Counted from the first letter of the stretch, positions 5,715 through 13,276 are shown. The stretch: 16,859 bases of DNA from Phycisphaerae bacterium (GCA_030614945.1 JAUXAH010000009.1:1-16859), one strand, 5' to 3'. The notes: generated by a model from the sequence alone, not told the origin. Translations and numbers: made by a program.

Positions 5715-6319
5715 AAACTCAACTCAAAACACTCACTCCCCTCGAGTGCAGCAAGCTACTGAGGTGCCTTCAGCAACCGGCAAACGGCGAGGTCCCCCCG
5801 CGCGTGTATCATCGCAATTACACAATGGCCCTGTTAATGCTCGACGCCGGGTTGCGCGTCGGCGAACTGATCAAGCTCAGGCAGGACCAGCTTTGGTACG
5901 TCAACGGCCCAGTCGGATCCCTAGTCATCGAAAAAGACCAGGCGAAAAACAGAAACGAACGCACCGTCCCCATCACCCTGCGACTTCACGACGCCATCGA
6001 CAAGATGCACCGAGATTGGTGGCTGGACTGCGTGGTCCTCGGTGAACGCTCAGCGTTCTACCGATCTAGCTGCCAGTACCCACTCACTGTCCGCCAGGTC
6101 CAGCGAATCATTAAAGCTGCAGGTGTACTATCGATCGGCCGCGAAATCCACCCGCACATTTTACGGCACACGTTCGCAACCAGGCTGATGTCGAAGACCT
6201 CGATGCGCGTCGTACAGCAGCTTCTCGGTCACAGTAACCTCACAAGCACTCAGATCTACACCCACCCGAACAACACAGATCTGCAGGAAGCTATTGACTC
6301 ACTGAACGAAAGAGACTAA
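5711..6319 (+). CDS. Catalytic-domain-only tyrosine recombinase (copy B)
   Basis: A 202 aa integrase/XerC-D family protein. The full active site is present: R49 (in LDAGLRVGEL), a lysine at 75 or 79 (EKDQAKNRNERTVPI), H149 and R152 (HPHILRHTFAT), H174 (LLGHSNLTST) and nucleophile Y183 (TQIYTHP). The usual 90-100 aa N-terminal core-binding domain is missing; this is the length of FimB/FimE-type inversion recombinases rather than phage integrases. It probably cuts and rejoins DNA at the unit ends or inverts a segment. About 28 of 202 residues differ from copy C by eye, none in the active site. Confidence 0.92.
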   Translation: MKTQLKTLTPLECSKLLRCLQQPANGEVPPRVYHRNYTMALLMLDAGLRVGELIKLRQDQLWYVNGPVGSLVIEKDQAKNRNERTVPITLRLHDAIDKMHRDWWLDCVVLGERSAFYRSSCQYPLTVRQVQRIIKAAGVLSIGREIHPHILRHTFATRLMSKTSMRVVQQLLGHSNLTSTQIYTHPNNTDLQEAIDSLNERD

Positions 6320-6346
6320 AATCAGTGTGCTTTGGGATTCGCAGGT

Positions 6347-6856
6347 ATGGTCAAACGACGTAAAAAACACCGACTACCCCACTGGGTACGCAGTCAGGAT
6401 TTCCGGCTGCTCAACAACTCAGAGAAAGATTTCCTAGGGTACCTGTACTCATTCGGCCCCGACACGTGCTGGTTATGGAACTGGCGGCTTGAGAAAAAGT
6501 TTCATCGATGCAGACGGACCATCCAGTACTGGCTCGCAAAACTCAAGGACCTCGGATTCATTTGGATCGAGAAACCTTACGGCCCCGAGCGCAAAATCCA
6601 CGCACGAGTAGTCGTCTCTCCGGAGCACTGGGTCAAGCTGATCGGGACCATGGCCCTGGGCAAAAATCTCCGCCGGCACAAGCGAGGTCACAGCTGGAAA
6701 AAAACGTCCTTCATCGAACAGACAAAACACGTGATCATCAACGAACTCATGCGGCGCGGAGAGACGCTGGAAAAGGCAGCAAAAGTCGCCGACCTGGTCA
6801 TCGAGAAAGCAGCCAAAAAAAAAGGCCCTGGGGGGTGCAAAAAATTGCACCCATAA
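6347..6856 (+). CDS. Winged-helix/HTH DNA-binding protein (copy B)
   Basis: 169 aa, same domain plan as copy A (helix-turn-helix LEKKFHRCRRTIQYWLAKLK), with changed recognition-helix residues (RCRRTIQYW here, RDKRTIQRW in A), so the copies may prefer different sites. It lies 27 bases after the recombinase stop, probably in the same transcript. The C-terminus is six residues longer because the first downstream hairpin carries GGGTGCA instead of GGGTGAC, removing the TGA stop; translation runs through the stem to TAA. A TTG at 6332 is an alternative start. Confidence 0.85.
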   Translation: MVKRRKKHRLPHWVRSQDFRLLNNSEKDFLGYLYSFGPDTCWLWNWRLEKKFHRCRRTIQYWLAKLKDLGFIWIEKPYGPERKIHARVVVSPEHWVKLIGTMALGKNLRRHKRGHSWKKTSFIEQTKHVIINELMRRGETLEKAAKVADLVIEKAAKKKGPGGCKKLHP

Positions 6857-7010
6857 ACTTATTAAGAGAGTAAGACTCTCTCTTACAGGAAATGTGGAAC
6901 TTCGTGCCGATCAAAGTCGAACTTTGACCGTCTCGAAAAACCAGTTTTTCCAAACGACTTTTCGGTTCAGTGAGGGGGGGAATCGAGAGGCCTACAACGA
7001 GAACCAGAAA
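6833..7010 (+). ncRNA. Structured intergenic RNA (copy B)
   Basis: Same place and order of hairpins as copy A with compensated changes: GGGTGCA/TGCACCC (6833-6839/6846-6852), TAAGAGAG/CTCTCTTA (6863-6870/6878-6885), TCAAAG/CTTTGA (6911-6916/6922-6927), and a shorter outer TTCG/CGAA (6901-6904/6934-6937). The T-tract and TTTTCGGTTCAG block follow. Confidence 0.6.
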
Positions 7011-7577
7011 ATGGGCCAACGAATGCCGGATGAGCCGATTGATTACGGTGACAACTGTAGTCAATGTTTCGACGCCGGATTAACGCCAGAATTTGTGTAC
7101 GTTCGATTCAGCCTGATGCTAATTTGTGACCCTCCCAACGAACCCCCTTGTTTGATACCTCCGAACGATCGTGTTTTCAAATGCACGCAGCACGATACCA
7201 TCCCCTGTCTATGGCGATATCCAGCTGGAGATTTCGAAGTTACCTACCGAGCACACAAGGCCGACCCTGCCGGCAGCTACATCGAACTGTTCGACCACTG
7301 GGGGTACAGCTACTTCCTGGGACGAAACGATAACTGCCCTGCCGAGGGCCTAGTTTTTCACAACGATTACAACGCCTGCATCGGCGAACTCTGCGCAGCC
7401 GAGGGAATCGCGATCGCAACCTGGAACCCACAGGCAACCAAACTACTCACAGACATCAACATGGAAAAAGCCCATGACCTGTTCATGGAGCTGCGTCCCC
7501 TCGAGGATGGTAAGCTCGTTTACAAATTCTGCCGGCTCAAGGACGCCACCAACATCAAAATACTCTTCGAACCATGA
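7011..7577 (+). CDS. Conserved-end, variable-middle protein of unknown function (copy B)
   Basis: 188 aa and the most cysteine-rich of the three: NCSQC, IC, PPC, KC, PC, NCP, AC and LC, plus the shared KFCR near the C-terminus. Paired cysteines suggest disulfides or metal binding in an exported or virion protein (inference). The ribosome site seen in A and C is degraded here, with GAGAGG about 20 bases upstream, so expression may be weaker. The frame is open back to 6894, but that part lies in the structured RNA and has no counterpart. The stop overlaps a private small gene start as ATGA. Confidence 0.8.
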   Translation: MGQRMPDEPIDYGDNCSQCFDAGLTPEFVYVRFSLMLICDPPNEPPCLIPPNDRVFKCTQHDTIPCLWRYPAGDFEVTYRAHKADPAGSYIELFDHWGYSYFLGRNDNCPAEGLVFHNDYNACIGELCAAEGIAIATWNPQATKLLTDINMEKAHDLFMELRPLEDGKLVYKFCRLKDATNIKILFEP

Positions 7578-7720
7578 CCCACAAACTAAAAAACCGTTCC
7601 AGCCTTACCGTTGTTGTTCTGCGATCGTTGAGACACAAAGCCTGTGTGCGTTGCAAGAAGCCAATTCACTCTCTCGAAGAATCCTATCACCATTGGAAGC
7701 GAGAGCTCAAAAAACCATAG
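7574..7720 (+). CDS. Private 48 aa CxxC small protein (copy B only)
   Basis: Starts by ATGA overlap with the preceding gene and fills about 150 bases absent from A and C. The product is basic, with KACVRCKKPIHSLEESYHHW at residues 23-42: a CxxC plus several histidines, like half of a zinc-binding knuckle. It may be an intact small gene or the remnant of a longer zinc protein. The stop is just before the GGTACCAATCC block conserved in all copies, so the insertion is cleanly bounded. Confidence 0.45.
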   Translation: MTHKLKNRSSLTVVVLRSLRHKACVRCKKPIHSLEESYHHWKRELKKP

Positions 7721-7801
7721 GCCCCCAGGTACCAATCCGATCTGTTTAACGCAGCACAGCCCGTCCTCGCAAACTTTTTTCAGACATTCCGGCCTTTTTT
7801 G

Positions 7802-7830
7802 TTGACGTCACCCAAAAAACTTCGTACAAT
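7802..7830 (+). promoter_or_regulatory. Sigma70-like promoter for the phage-type gene (copy B)
   Basis: TTGACG, 17 bp, TACAAT. The spacer differs from A and C, so the boxes themselves are what is kept. T-rich DNA lies upstream. Confidence 0.75.
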
Positions 7831-7876
7831 GCGATCAGAGAGGTCGAAACTTTACTGTTTTTTAGGAGAAACGAAT

Positions 7877-8581
7877 ATGGCACTGGTAAAGTATGGTGGC
7901 GGAATCGTACAAATGTCCGGCTCAATAGCCGGAACGGTTTTCGCCAGGAACAAGTCCGGGAACTACGCACGTCCCAGGACCAAACCCGTCAACCCTAACA
8001 GCTTCCGACAAGAGTTCATCCGGGCGGCTATGAGTCATCTGGCAGAGCACTGGCACGCTGACATGACGGCCGTGCAGCGAGGTCTCTGGGAAACCTACGC
8101 AGCTGCAGTCGCAATGAAGAACAAGCTCGGCGAAACCATTCACCTGTCCGGCTTCAACCACTTCATCAGGTCGAACTGTCCACAGAGGATGCTCGCAGAA
8201 GCTATCAAAGAGGCAGCCCCCACCACCTTGAGTCTTATGGAAAAAGACGAGACTACCTTGTGCAGCGAGGAAGACATCGCCGCCCAGACGTTCACCTTCA
8301 CCTTTGACAATACTAACTGGGGAGTCAACCCGGACGATAAGTACTGGATGTGCTTCTATCAGGGTCAACCACAGCTGGCCAGTCGAACAACTTTCCATGG
8401 TCCCTGGAGGTTCATGTCAGCAGCAGGCACCGTTGCAGGTGACGCTGGTACCCAACTGCTACCTGCAGAGTTTGCTTTTGCCGAGGGTCAAAAAGTCTGG
8501 TTTCAAGCAAGGATGATATCCTTCTCTGGTCGAACATCTGAGCTATGGACTTTACCGCCAAAAACAATCGAAGCCGACTGA
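7877..8581 (+). CDS. Phage-type structural-like protein (copy B)
   Basis: 234 aa. It starts MALVKYGGGIVQMSGSIAGT, as copy C does, while bases 8321-8403 are identical to copy A and differ from C: a mosaic gene. The region around residues 98-106 (SNCPQRM) is private and holds a cysteine where A and C have serine. The ribosome site is identical to copy A. Confidence 0.85.
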   Translation: MALVKYGGGIVQMSGSIAGTVFARNKSGNYARPRTKPVNPNSFRQEFIRAAMSHLAEHWHADMTAVQRGLWETYAAAVAMKNKLGETIHLSGFNHFIRSNCPQRMLAEAIKEAAPTTLSLMEKDETTLCSEEDIAAQTFTFTFDNTNWGVNPDDKYWMCFYQGQPQLASRTTFHGPWRFMSAAGTVAGDAGTQLLPAEFAFAEGQKVWFQARMISFSGRTSELWTLPPKTIEAD

Positions 8582-8583
8582 TA

Positions 8584-8613
8584 GCCCTGGACAGTGGTAA
8601 CATTGCCCAGGGC
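8584..8613 (+). promoter_or_regulatory. Start-region hairpin of short beta gene (copy B)
   Basis: GCCCTGG (8584-8590) pairs with CCAGGGC (8607-8613). The loop differs from copy A only beside the stem. Confidence 0.5.
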
Positions 8614-8614
8614 G

Positions 8615-8890
8615 ATGGTGGTAACTGACCCAACACATAGAGTCACAGGGGTATTGACCCCGGACAGTACAGGCGACTACTGGCCGCGTGGAATCCACAA
8701 CGGTAAGACTTATTATAGCCGTGGGGACAACGCATGGTTCATTTGGTGGGACAACATCGACACTTGGTGGATTTCCTCCACGCTCGGCATACTAACCGCT
8801 AACAAGTGGCTGCTCACCGCCCCCGACGTCGAGGGTCTGTACACAGCTGTACCGCCGGCTGCAGGAGTCGCAACCGTCGCCGAAATCTAA
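8615..8890 (+). CDS. Short aromatic beta-rich phage-type protein (copy B)
   Basis: 91 aa. Keeps RVTGVLTPDSTGDYW, NGKTYYSRGDNAWFIWWDN and a C-terminal AGVATVAEI, but the middle (TWWISSTLGILTANKW) is private. GTG at 8594 is the alternative start, where A and C have TTG. It stands between the phage-type and fibre-like genes, as in the other copies. Confidence 0.75.
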   Translation: MVVTDPTHRVTGVLTPDSTGDYWPRGIHNGKTYYSRGDNAWFIWWDNIDTWWISSTLGILTANKWLLTAPDVEGLYTAVPPAAGVATVAEI

Positions 8891-8911
8891 AAGCACAGTC
8901 GAGGTGGTGAC

Positions 8912-9580
8912 ATGCCTATATGGCGTAATTGGCCTTATGCGGCAACTGCCATCGTCCAATGGACCTGGCTCGGTACAGTCGTCTATCTCTGGGTGACGTT
9001 CCGTCACCCGATGGACCAAACCGTTCAACCTGCAAACAACCTATGGCTGTGCCAGGCCAACGGTGTCCCTAAGGCAACCACCTTTTCAATATGGGTAGAC
9101 GAATGGACAATCCTGCTGGTAGCATCAGACATCTTAGCCCTGCCCAACACAGTGACACTCGAATACAACGGCCCCGATCCGAATCTACGGACCACCTGGA
9201 ACAAACAGTGGGAACCATGGGGCCCAATTCTCGGCTACCGAGCTATGGGATCACCCTGGTCAGGTACCAAAACACACTCTGCCCTGGGCCCAACCGACAA
9301 CGTGGACGTAGCGAATGTCGGAATCCTGTTCATCGACTGCTCAGCGAATGACGTCACCATCGGCGGATTCATCGGGGGTATCCTCGGCCAGCATCTCCAC
9401 ATCGTCCGACTCTGTGCAGCTGCAAACGACGCCACCCTCGAGCATAACGAGGGAACCGGCAACCAAGACATTTTTCTTCACGCCGGCGGGGATGAAACCT
9501 TGACAGGGGAGTACGGAGGGTGGACACTGGCATGCAACGGCTCGAACTGGTTCGATGTGAGCCACGCAAAACACGTTTAA
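8912..9580 (+). CDS. Tail-fibre-like protein (copy B)
   Basis: 222 aa, the same length as the other copies despite many changes. The N-terminus is the most diverged of the three (MPIWRNW, QWTWLGTVVY), and residues 41-80 are private. The C-terminal fibre-like domain keeps IGGFIGGILGQHLHI and GEYGGWTLACNGSNWFDVSH. The ribosome site is GAGGTGGTGAC, one base off the version in A. Confidence 0.85.
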   Translation: MPIWRNWPYAATAIVQWTWLGTVVYLWVTFRHPMDQTVQPANNLWLCQANGVPKATTFSIWVDEWTILLVASDILALPNTVTLEYNGPDPNLRTTWNKQWEPWGPILGYRAMGSPWSGTKTHSALGPTDNVDVANVGILFIDCSANDVTIGGFIGGILGQHLHIVRLCAAANDATLEHNEGTGNQDIFLHAGGDETLTGEYGGWTLACNGSNWFDVSHAKHV

Positions 9581-9604
9581 GCAAAATCAGAAAGAGGTAG
9601 TGAC

Positions 9605-9730
9605 ATGAAATTTGGAAGTGACATGTGGGCCTGGCTGAGATTCATCATCGGCCTAATCCGGCTGCTGAAGGATATCTTCGGTGACGAGGAAGACAAGAAG
9701 GACAACGCTGAAAACGGTATCAAACTCTGA
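9605..9730 (+). CDS. 41 aa amphipathic peptide with acidic tail (copy B)
   Basis: MKFGSDMWAWLRFIIGLIRL, then LKDIFGDEEDKKDNAENGIKL. Differs from copy A mostly by conservative changes, several at third codon positions, which supports selection on the peptide. Confidence 0.75.
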   Translation: MKFGSDMWAWLRFIIGLIRLLKDIFGDEEDKKDNAENGIKL

Positions 9731-9735
9731 CCCGT

Positions 9736-10173
9736 ATGGACGGTGTTGAATATCGCATTGCCCGCGAACCCGATCTGCCCGCGATCGCTGCGTTCGTGGA
9801 TTTCTGGCTGGCAGGGCGGGGCCTGGTAGACTCCATCCCCGGCTCCGCCCACGATTACTTCGTGCCGGCGGGACGTCACCTCAAATATGTCACTAAGTAC
9901 ACCACAACCATCGCCCTGGTCGCACACCACATCAGCGGCTGGTCCGTCAAAACTCACCTCGGAGTCCTGCTCCACCTCCTCGTCGCCGGCACATTCAGAC
10001 ACCGGGGAATCGGCAGTGAGCTCCTCCGCCGGCAGGACCCGGAATCCATCCGATCCAAGATGGACCAGACAGCTGGAAATCCAGCTGAGTTTTACGAAAA
10101 CCTCGGCTACACCCGGGCGCCCATGCCGGCACAGGGTAAAAAGCAAAACATCGAGCTTTTCGTCAAATCGTAG
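9736..10173 (+). CDS. GNAT-type N-acetyltransferase (copy B)
   Basis: 145 aa. RHRGIG and GNPAEFYENLGY are intact. The stretch between residues 55 and 70 (TTTIALVAHHISGWS) differs from A and C, which share VTLIALLDNCIIGWS; this strand often lines the acetyl-acceptor side in the family, so the acceptor could differ (inference). Confidence 0.85.
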   Translation: MDGVEYRIAREPDLPAIAAFVDFWLAGRGLVDSIPGSAHDYFVPAGRHLKYVTKYTTTIALVAHHISGWSVKTHLGVLLHLLVAGTFRHRGIGSELLRRQDPESIRSKMDQTAGNPAEFYENLGYTRAPMPAQGKKQNIELFVKS

Positions 10174-10224
10174 ATCGCTCTGATAAATAAGACCCAAAAT
10201 GTCCACCGCGCTTCGAACCCCGGT

Positions 10225-10277
10225 CCGCGGCTGACCTCCGACGAGCTCGTTAACGGCCCATTCTCGGCCAGCCGCGG
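10225..10277. repeat. 9 bp inverted repeat after acetyltransferase (copy B)
   Basis: CCGCGGCTG and CAGCCGCGG enclose a palindrome ACGAGCTCGT. Copy C has CCGCGGCTT and AAGCCGCGG with the same 53-base span: one compensated base pair. No T-tract follows, so it is not a simple terminator. Confidence 0.5.
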
Positions 10278-10290
10278 AAAAAACCAGCGG

Positions 10291-10545
10291 AAAAACCCGA
10301 TAAAATTAAACACACAACAAACACACATCAAACGAAAACCAAATACGAAAAGAGGTAAGATACGGCCAACTGTATATTCACCACACCAATTTAGGATCAC
10401 AAAATACGGCCCAGTCTACATTCAATCGAAATAGTAAGCCGGCCCAGTCAACATCCAATCGAAATACTACACCGGCCCACTACCGTTTAGATCTAAAACA
10501 AAATACGGCTCACTCTACATTCGATGGAACAAAGACACCGGCTCA
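10291..10545. repeat. A-rich tract plus 33-bp-period CGGCYCA boxes (copy B)
   Basis: After the A-rich tract, boxes start at 10407, 10440, 10473, 10506 and 10539, exactly 33 bases apart, with a partial box (CGGCCAA) at 10363, 44 bases before. Most periods also carry ACATYCRATCGAA-like bases after the box. 33 bases are three helical turns. Same layout as A and C with more boxes; likely a protein-binding iteron array. Confidence 0.65.
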
Positions 10546-11546
10546 GTAGCCGCCGCCCGGCCTTATGGCCGTGCGGTAGCGGCCTTACATTCGCAGGAAC
10601 AATCGCACCAAAGAAATATTCCATCCGAAGAACTCACCATCGTAGCTCGGTTGATTTGCGTCGTACGCCCTTCGCGTCCTCTGCTCGGCTCGCGTTGCCT
10701 CTCGCCTTGACAAGCGGGGCCGGTACAGGGTACCGGCCCCGCGGTCGCGTTCCCTCGGCCTCGCATCCGTGCTCGGCCTTCGCGGCGCCCGTGCCGCCTT
10801 TAGCGGCCGGCCATCCAGGCCGCCCGCATGTGCGGTCGGCGGCCAGGGATTTTTGCTGTCGTTGCTGTCGGTTTAAACGTGTGAGGCTGCGCCATAGGTG
10901 CTTTGCTTTTTCATCGATGCTTCGCAAAAGTCGCTCGCAGGGCCGCCTTTTTAAGCGTAGTAGCGTTGAGTTGCTTTGGGAGACTCGTCCATTTGCCCGC
11001 AGACCGCCAAAGACAACGACGAGCTGCACAAAAACACCCACGTCGATGCCGGCTTTATGCAGCTCTTACGTTGTCTATTGGCGGTGTTGAACCTCGCAAG
11101 GCGAGAGGGATTACTTTACAACAGGCTGGGGAGGCGGCCTCAAAAAAACGTTAAGGCCACCCCAACCCCCACCCTGTCCCCAGGGCTGGGCTGCCCAGCC
11201 CTCCCCGCTGCCTGGCTGAAAAGAGACTCCAGCCAGCGGCAAGGGATGGAATGCCTCGCATCCCTGCGAGGCGTGGAGATTCTACACGGGGACGGCGACT
11301 TCGTCACACGTCCCCGCAACCGCCGGCATCCCACGGTGCCGGTTCGTTCCTCACACGGCACGGGACGCCGGCGGCCTCTATCGGGCCTGGCGGCCCGACA
11401 AGACGCTTTCGCATCTTTACAGCTGCGTCCTCCCGTGTTAGTCGTGTAGAGCGCCGAAAAAATATGCCATAGCTCCAGTTAATCCACCCCCAGACGTACC
11501 GATTCCACAGCCGTAAGCACAGCGCCAATCGATTTTCCGACGCCCA
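10546..11546 (+). ncRNA. Candidate large structured RNA or structured origin (copy B)
   Basis: About 1.0 kb without a convincing gene. The 5' part has no visible sequence match to copy A but is equally structured: GCGGGGCCGGTAC/GTACCGGCCCCGC (10714-10726/10730-10742) and a long imperfect helix from CGCCAA (11005-11010) through GACAACG and GAGCTGCA to TGCAGCTC, CGTTGTC and TTGGCG (11078-11083). The 3' part aligns with copy A: AGGGCTGGG hairpin (11182-11202), CTGGCT/AGCCAG with outer GCTG/CGGC (11207-11240), CGGGGAC/GTCCCCG (11287-11293/11310-11316), and CCGCCGGC/GCCGGCGG (11320-11327/11367-11374) enclosing TCCC/GGGA and GTGCCG/CGGCAC. Confidence 0.5.
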
Positions 11547-11571
11547 GGGGTACCAAACCACCCCCTATTTT
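11547..11571 (+). terminator. Intrinsic terminator closing copy B
   Basis: GGGGT, loop ACCAAACC, ACCCC, then CTATTTT. A weaker T-run than the copy A equivalent. Confidence 0.55.
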
Positions 11572-11579
11572 GCCGGCGG

Positions 11580-11705
11580 ATGTCGCTTTCTACCCAAAAT
11601 GCGACCTCAAATCTCAGCTGAGCCAAAACAATGTCGCAAAATAAATGTCGTTTTTGTGTTGGCAACGATGTCGCTTTGCCGATAGTACCTGATGACCGAA
11701 TGTCG
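11580..11705 (+). promoter_or_regulatory. Five ATGTCG boxes in orfA control region (copy C)
   Basis: Boxes start at 11580, 11631, 11645, 11668 and 11700, with the same gaps as copy B. The inner GTCGC/GCGAC hairpin (11582-11586/11601-11605) is kept, whereas the copy B palindrome and right outer arm are lost. Confidence 0.6.
11659..11686 (+). promoter_or_regulatory. Putative promoter of orfA operon (copy C)
   Basis: TTGGCA, 16 bp, GATAGT. One ATGTCG box sits inside the spacer. Confidence 0.45.
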
Positions 11706-11729
11706 TTAAGCCAGAAAGGAGCCAAAATC

Positions 11730-12152
11730 ATGACCAGAGACGAACTGATCGCCCAATGTAACATCCACCTCGGTGCTGCCCACGGTTGCCATCTCACCAA
11801 CCAGCACGAACACTACGCCGAGCACATGTCGGCCCTCCTGGACCTCCTCATCGAGGAGCTCGTCGGCTCAGCTCCTCCAGGTCCGCCCGTGCCATCGAAA
11901 ACTTTCAACCCTGAGCGAGTACTCACAGATATCGCGATCGCGATCAAACACCGGACCATCTCATACAGTCACCGCTGGAACATCGTGTACTATCACACCC
12001 GAGTCACCTGTGTCCCCACCAACGTCGATGTCCCCAGCCAAATCATCCTGCACGAATTCACCGACAAAATGGCAAACGATGGATTCAGTGCGATCTACTG
12101 GAACCAGCTCAAAGCCAATGTCATCAAACTATACAAGGAGCTCGAGCCATGA
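11730..12152 (+). CDS. OrfA, unknown protein upstream of recombinase (copy C)
   Basis: 140 aa. Without the start-region duplication of copy B, the ribosome site (GAAAGGAGCC) and ATG are unambiguous. The N-terminal 30 residues and the proline-rich linker (APPGPPVPSK) differ from B, while the helical IAIAIKHRTIS and ILHEFTDKMA segments are kept. ATGA overlap with the recombinase is preserved. Confidence 0.8.
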   Translation: MTRDELIAQCNIHLGAAHGCHLTNQHEHYAEHMSALLDLLIEELVGSAPPGPPVPSKTFNPERVLTDIAIAIKHRTISYSHRWNIVYYHTRVTCVPTNVDVPSQIILHEFTDKMANDGFSAIYWNQLKANVIKLYKELEP

Positions 12153-12757
12153 AAACTCAACTCAAAACACTTACCCCACTGGAATGTAGTCAGCTGCTGA
12201 GGTGCCTTCAGCAGCCGTCCAACGGCGATATCCCCCCGCGAGTTTACCATCGCAACTACACGATGGCACTTCTCATGCTCGACGCCGGGTTGCGCGTTGG
12301 CGAACTAATCAGGCTCAGGCAGGACCAGCTTTGGTACATCAACGGCCCGGTGGGTTCCCTGGTCATTGAAAAACAGCAGGCGAAAAACCACAACGAACGC
12401 ACCATCCCCGTCACCCTGCGAGTTCACGATGCCATCGACCGTATGCAAGCCTTTTGGTGGATCCAAAGCACAGCACTCGGTGAACGCTCAGCGTTTTACC
12501 GAACCAACTGCCAATACCCACTGACCACACGCCAGGTCCAGCGAATTATCAAAGCTGCCGGTGCACAGTCGATCGGCCGGGAAATCCACCCGCACATTTT
12601 GCGTCACACGTTCGCGACCAGGCTAATGTCGAAGACCTCGATGCGCGTGGTTCAGCAGCTGCTCGGACACAGTAACCTCACGAGCACGCAGATCTACACC
12701 CACCCGAACAACGCAGACCTGCAGGAAGCTATTGACCAGCTGAACGAAAGAAGCTAA
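12149..12757 (+). CDS. Catalytic-domain-only tyrosine recombinase (copy C)
   Basis: 202 aa, with R49, H149, R152, H174 and Y183 in the same places as copy B. Differences cluster at residues 98-109 (DRMQAFWWIQSTA here), a surface segment between the lysine turn and the HxxR helix. The last third around HILRHTFAT to IYTHPNN is nearly unchanged, so strand-exchange chemistry is under selection. Two intact recombinases in one array suggest both could be active. Confidence 0.92.
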   Translation: MKTQLKTLTPLECSQLLRCLQQPSNGDIPPRVYHRNYTMALLMLDAGLRVGELIRLRQDQLWYINGPVGSLVIEKQQAKNHNERTIPVTLRVHDAIDRMQAFWWIQSTALGERSAFYRTNCQYPLTTRQVQRIIKAAGAQSIGREIHPHILRHTFATRLMSKTSMRVVQQLLGHSNLTSTQIYTHPNNADLQEAIDQLNERS

Positions 12758-12784
12758 AATCAGGGTGCTTTGGGATTCGTAGGC

Positions 12785-13276
12785 ATGGTCAAACGACACA
12801 AAAAACACAGACTACCATACTGGGTTCGCAGCCAGGAGTTCCGGCTGCTCAACAACTCCGAGAAGGACTTCCTCGGATACCTCTACTCATTCGGCCCAGA
12901 CACATGCTGGCTGTGGAACTGGCGGCTGGCAAAAAAGTTTCACCGCAACAAACGAACCGTCCAGCGATGGCTTGCGAAACTGAAAGATCTCGGGTTCGTC
13001 TGGATCGAGAAACCATACGGCCCCGAGCGCAAGCTTCACGCCAGGTCAATCCCAACCCCGGAGCATTGGGTAAGGCTGGTCGGTGCCCTGGCCCTGGGCA
13101 AAAGTCTCCGCCGGTACAAGCGCGGTCACAGCTGGAAGAAGACGTCAAGAATCGAGCAGGCGAAGCGCACCATAATCACCGAACTCATGCGGCGCGGAGA
13201 AACCCTCGAATCGGCTGCAAAAGTCGCTGAGCTATTGATCAATAAAGAGACCAAAAAAAAAGGGTTAGTGGGGTGA
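12785..13276 (+). CDS. Winged-helix/HTH DNA-binding protein (copy C)
   Basis: 163 aa. The recognition segment RNKRTVQRW is close to copy A (RDKRTIQRW) and unlike B. The start is set by alignment with copy A; TTG at 12770 is possible. Follows the recombinase by 27 bases. Confidence 0.85.
   Translation: MVKRHKKHRLPYWVRSQEFRLLNNSEKDFLGYLYSFGPDTCWLWNWRLAKKFHRNKRTVQRWLAKLKDLGFVWIEKPYGPERKLHARSIPTPEHWVRLVGALALGKSLRRYKRGHSWKKTSRIEQAKRTIITELMRRGETLESAAKVAELLINKETKKKGLVG

Larger units (their letters stand above)
5046..11571 (+). mobile_element. Repeat unit copy B (complete)
   Basis: The only full unit in the window. It holds ten likely genes (nine shared with the other copies where these are complete, plus a private 48 aa frame at 7574), two promoters, and the long GC-rich region. 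Having a tyrosine recombinase in every copy fits serial site-specific integration into a tandem array; unequal crossing-over of an ancestral unit is the alternative. I could not find an unambiguous att core, so the ends are set by the terminators before each orfA control region. Confidence 0.65.

Noticed and set aside
6812..6838. Programmed frameshift at the A-run and G-run at the end of the winged-helix gene
   Set aside because: Homopolymers are present in all copies, but no long frame continues in -1 or +1; the runs are part of a Lys-rich tail and a hairpin.
6894..7010. N-terminal extension of the copy B variable protein
   Set aside because: Lies in the structured intergenic region, needs a non-ATG start, and has no counterpart in A or C.
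10201..10230. tRNA-like TTCGAACCCC in copies B and C (also 16518 on)
   Set aside because: No matching T-stem, no acceptor stem or anticodon arm on either strand; it could have been an integration site remnant but the evidence is too thin.
10363..10545. CRISPR array
   Set aside because: The 33 bp periods have only about seven constant bases and no true spacers, and there are no cas genes.
10524..11090. Open frame of 188 codons in the GC-rich region of copy B
   Set aside because: Low-complexity translation unrelated to copy A; starts inside the phased boxes; judged chance.
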